Positions 62,991 to 64,000 of a DNA stretch of 64,000 nucleotides are shown here, piece by piece. The stretch's first letter is position 1; each line of letters opens with the position of its first letter. This stretch comes from Sinohyriopsis cumingii (lineage: Eukaryota; Mollusca; Bivalvia; Unionida; Unionidae). The stretch is taken from NCBI GenBank assembly GCA_028554795.2, contig CM068827.1:72265809-72329808 (forward strand), in the 5' to 3' direction. The notes beneath the pieces are model-generated. The model made no database searches and was not told the origin of the DNA. It saw nothing but the letters and a program-made list of their open reading frames with translations. A program made the position numbers and the translations under genes.

Positions 62991-64000
62991 GTGTAGATAA
63001 GAAATTGTGCAATTCTTATATGTTGTTTTACATAATATATAATGCCTTTGTTATGTGGTCTGATTTATAGTTTTCTTTATAAATGCAGTTATCTATGTAA
63101 ATCGGTCATATTTAAAAGTTCCACAAAGCTATCATTAAACAAATCAATATTAACAACCACTAATCTTCAATTATTCATTCCCTCTCTGTATTCTTTCAGG
63201 TCATTACAAAGGACATTCATAGTCTATTTGCATGTATGAATGAACTACTGATTGAATTTGAAAGATTTGTTTAGATACCACTGTTTCTTGCAACTCTGCA
63301 TGACCAGTAATACTTTGCTGGGTTGAATGTTGGCAAGGTTTCATAGTCAGAATAATGACAGCAGATTTTCTTACCATGCTTATATATTTCACATGAGTTT
63401 AATAGATCACCTGTGGGAACCCCCAAAAGGCCCCTGAAGACAGTTGGTCCTTTAATGCAGGTTTTTTTAAGCATAAATATAGAATCAGATTTTGTGGTCT
63501 TCGATGACAAGTGGTTCAATAATGAAGATATGGTCTTGCCATTCATCTTTGTTCAACATTTTGATGCACCTAAATGATCCTCAGTCAACTGGCTTTTGAA
63601 CTTGTACATTTTATCAGAGTATGTAAATGTACATAAAATCACCAGTGCATGTGTTGAAGCAAAATTACTGTAAACACCTAACAGTATAAATAGCAACAGA
63701 AGCAAGATTATATTAATCAATTTGTCAGATAGGCACAAATCAATATGCACGTTGTTATAACTGCACTATATAATTGATTGTATCTCACTGAAGGCGAAAT
63801 TTTAAAACCTCATTCCACAGAAAATCCTTCAAAACCAAAACTTTTACTTGGTCTCCTGGTATTTGTTGTCTTGAGATTCCACTGTATATATGTATATATG
63901 TATATATATATATACTCATTTATGGCCAAATATGTTCTCATGTAATAATACCTTAAGTAAACTTTGTGTATGTGCTAATGCACAAAATGAACTATTTTAT

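Larger units (their letters stand above)
60033..64000. other. 3' flank of IDH3A
   Basis: No exon of a further gene was recognised. It contains a ~130-bp tandem array (60290-60990), composite repeat copy 4 (62290-62990) and short TA-rich tracts near 63885-63912. The remaining open frames are short and repeat-derived. Confidence 0.7.

Noticed and set aside
1..64000. CRISPR arrays, operons, phage or plasmid functions
   Set aside because: No regularly spaced exact repeats or prokaryotic gene organisation are present; the window is plainly a spliced animal gene.

Overview
This is a window of an animal nuclear genome, most likely a mollusc. It is AT-rich, with short coding exons separated by introns of 2 to 13 kb. 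The introns are full of tRNA-derived SINEs, DNA transposons and degenerate tandem repeats of the kind common in bivalve and gastropod genomes. I cannot name the species from sequence alone. There are no operons, ribosome binding sites, CRISPR arrays or other prokaryotic features, and almost all open frames longer than 60 codons are chance frames or transposon debris.

Two protein-coding genes can be supported. The main one is IDH3A, the catalytic alpha subunit of mitochondrial NAD-dependent isocitrate dehydrogenase. It lies on the + strand as ten coding exons between 6589 and 59425. Phases agree at every junction, every intron is GT-AG, the predicted product is 351 residues, and all expected substrate and metal ligands are present. 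Divergently transcribed from it, with 290 bp between start codons, are the first two coding exons of an ENSA/ARPP19-type endosulfine (PP2A-B55 inhibitor family) on the - strand at 6298-3419. The exon that should carry the conserved FDSGDY phosphosite was not found and should lie beyond the left edge.

Layout. 1-3418: rest of the ENSA gene (intron), carrying a hAT-like transposon remnant. 3419-6298: ENSA exons 2 and 1 and the intron between them. 6299-6588: shared promoter interval. 6589-59425: IDH3A. Intron 1 (13 kb) holds SINEs and a 1-kb dispersed repeat. Intron 2 holds a tandem-repeat composite element and a DIRS-like retroelement remnant. Intron 3 holds a BED-finger hAT remnant with its target-site duplication. 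Intron 4 holds a pogo/Tigger-like element and a large AT microsatellite. Intron 5 holds SINE-in-repeat nesting, a second copy of the left-edge hAT-like element in opposite orientation, and a TA-flanked inverted-repeat element. Intron 6 holds another copy of the 1-kb repeat. Intron 7 holds an internal duplication and an ATT microsatellite at the exon 8 acceptor. Intron 8 holds a 959-bp hAT derivative with perfect 8-bp target duplication and an open transposase C-terminus. Intron 9 holds more SINEs and tandem repeats. 59426-64000: IDH3A 3' UTR and flank, with a ~130-bp tandem array and another composite repeat.

The two genes act in unrelated processes: IDH3A in the mitochondrial TCA cycle, and endosulfine in cytosolic phosphatase control of the cell cycle. 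I found no new gene system. The best material for a second look is the set of mobile elements whose ends and target duplications can be read directly, and a 1-kb dispersed repeat family that I could not classify.
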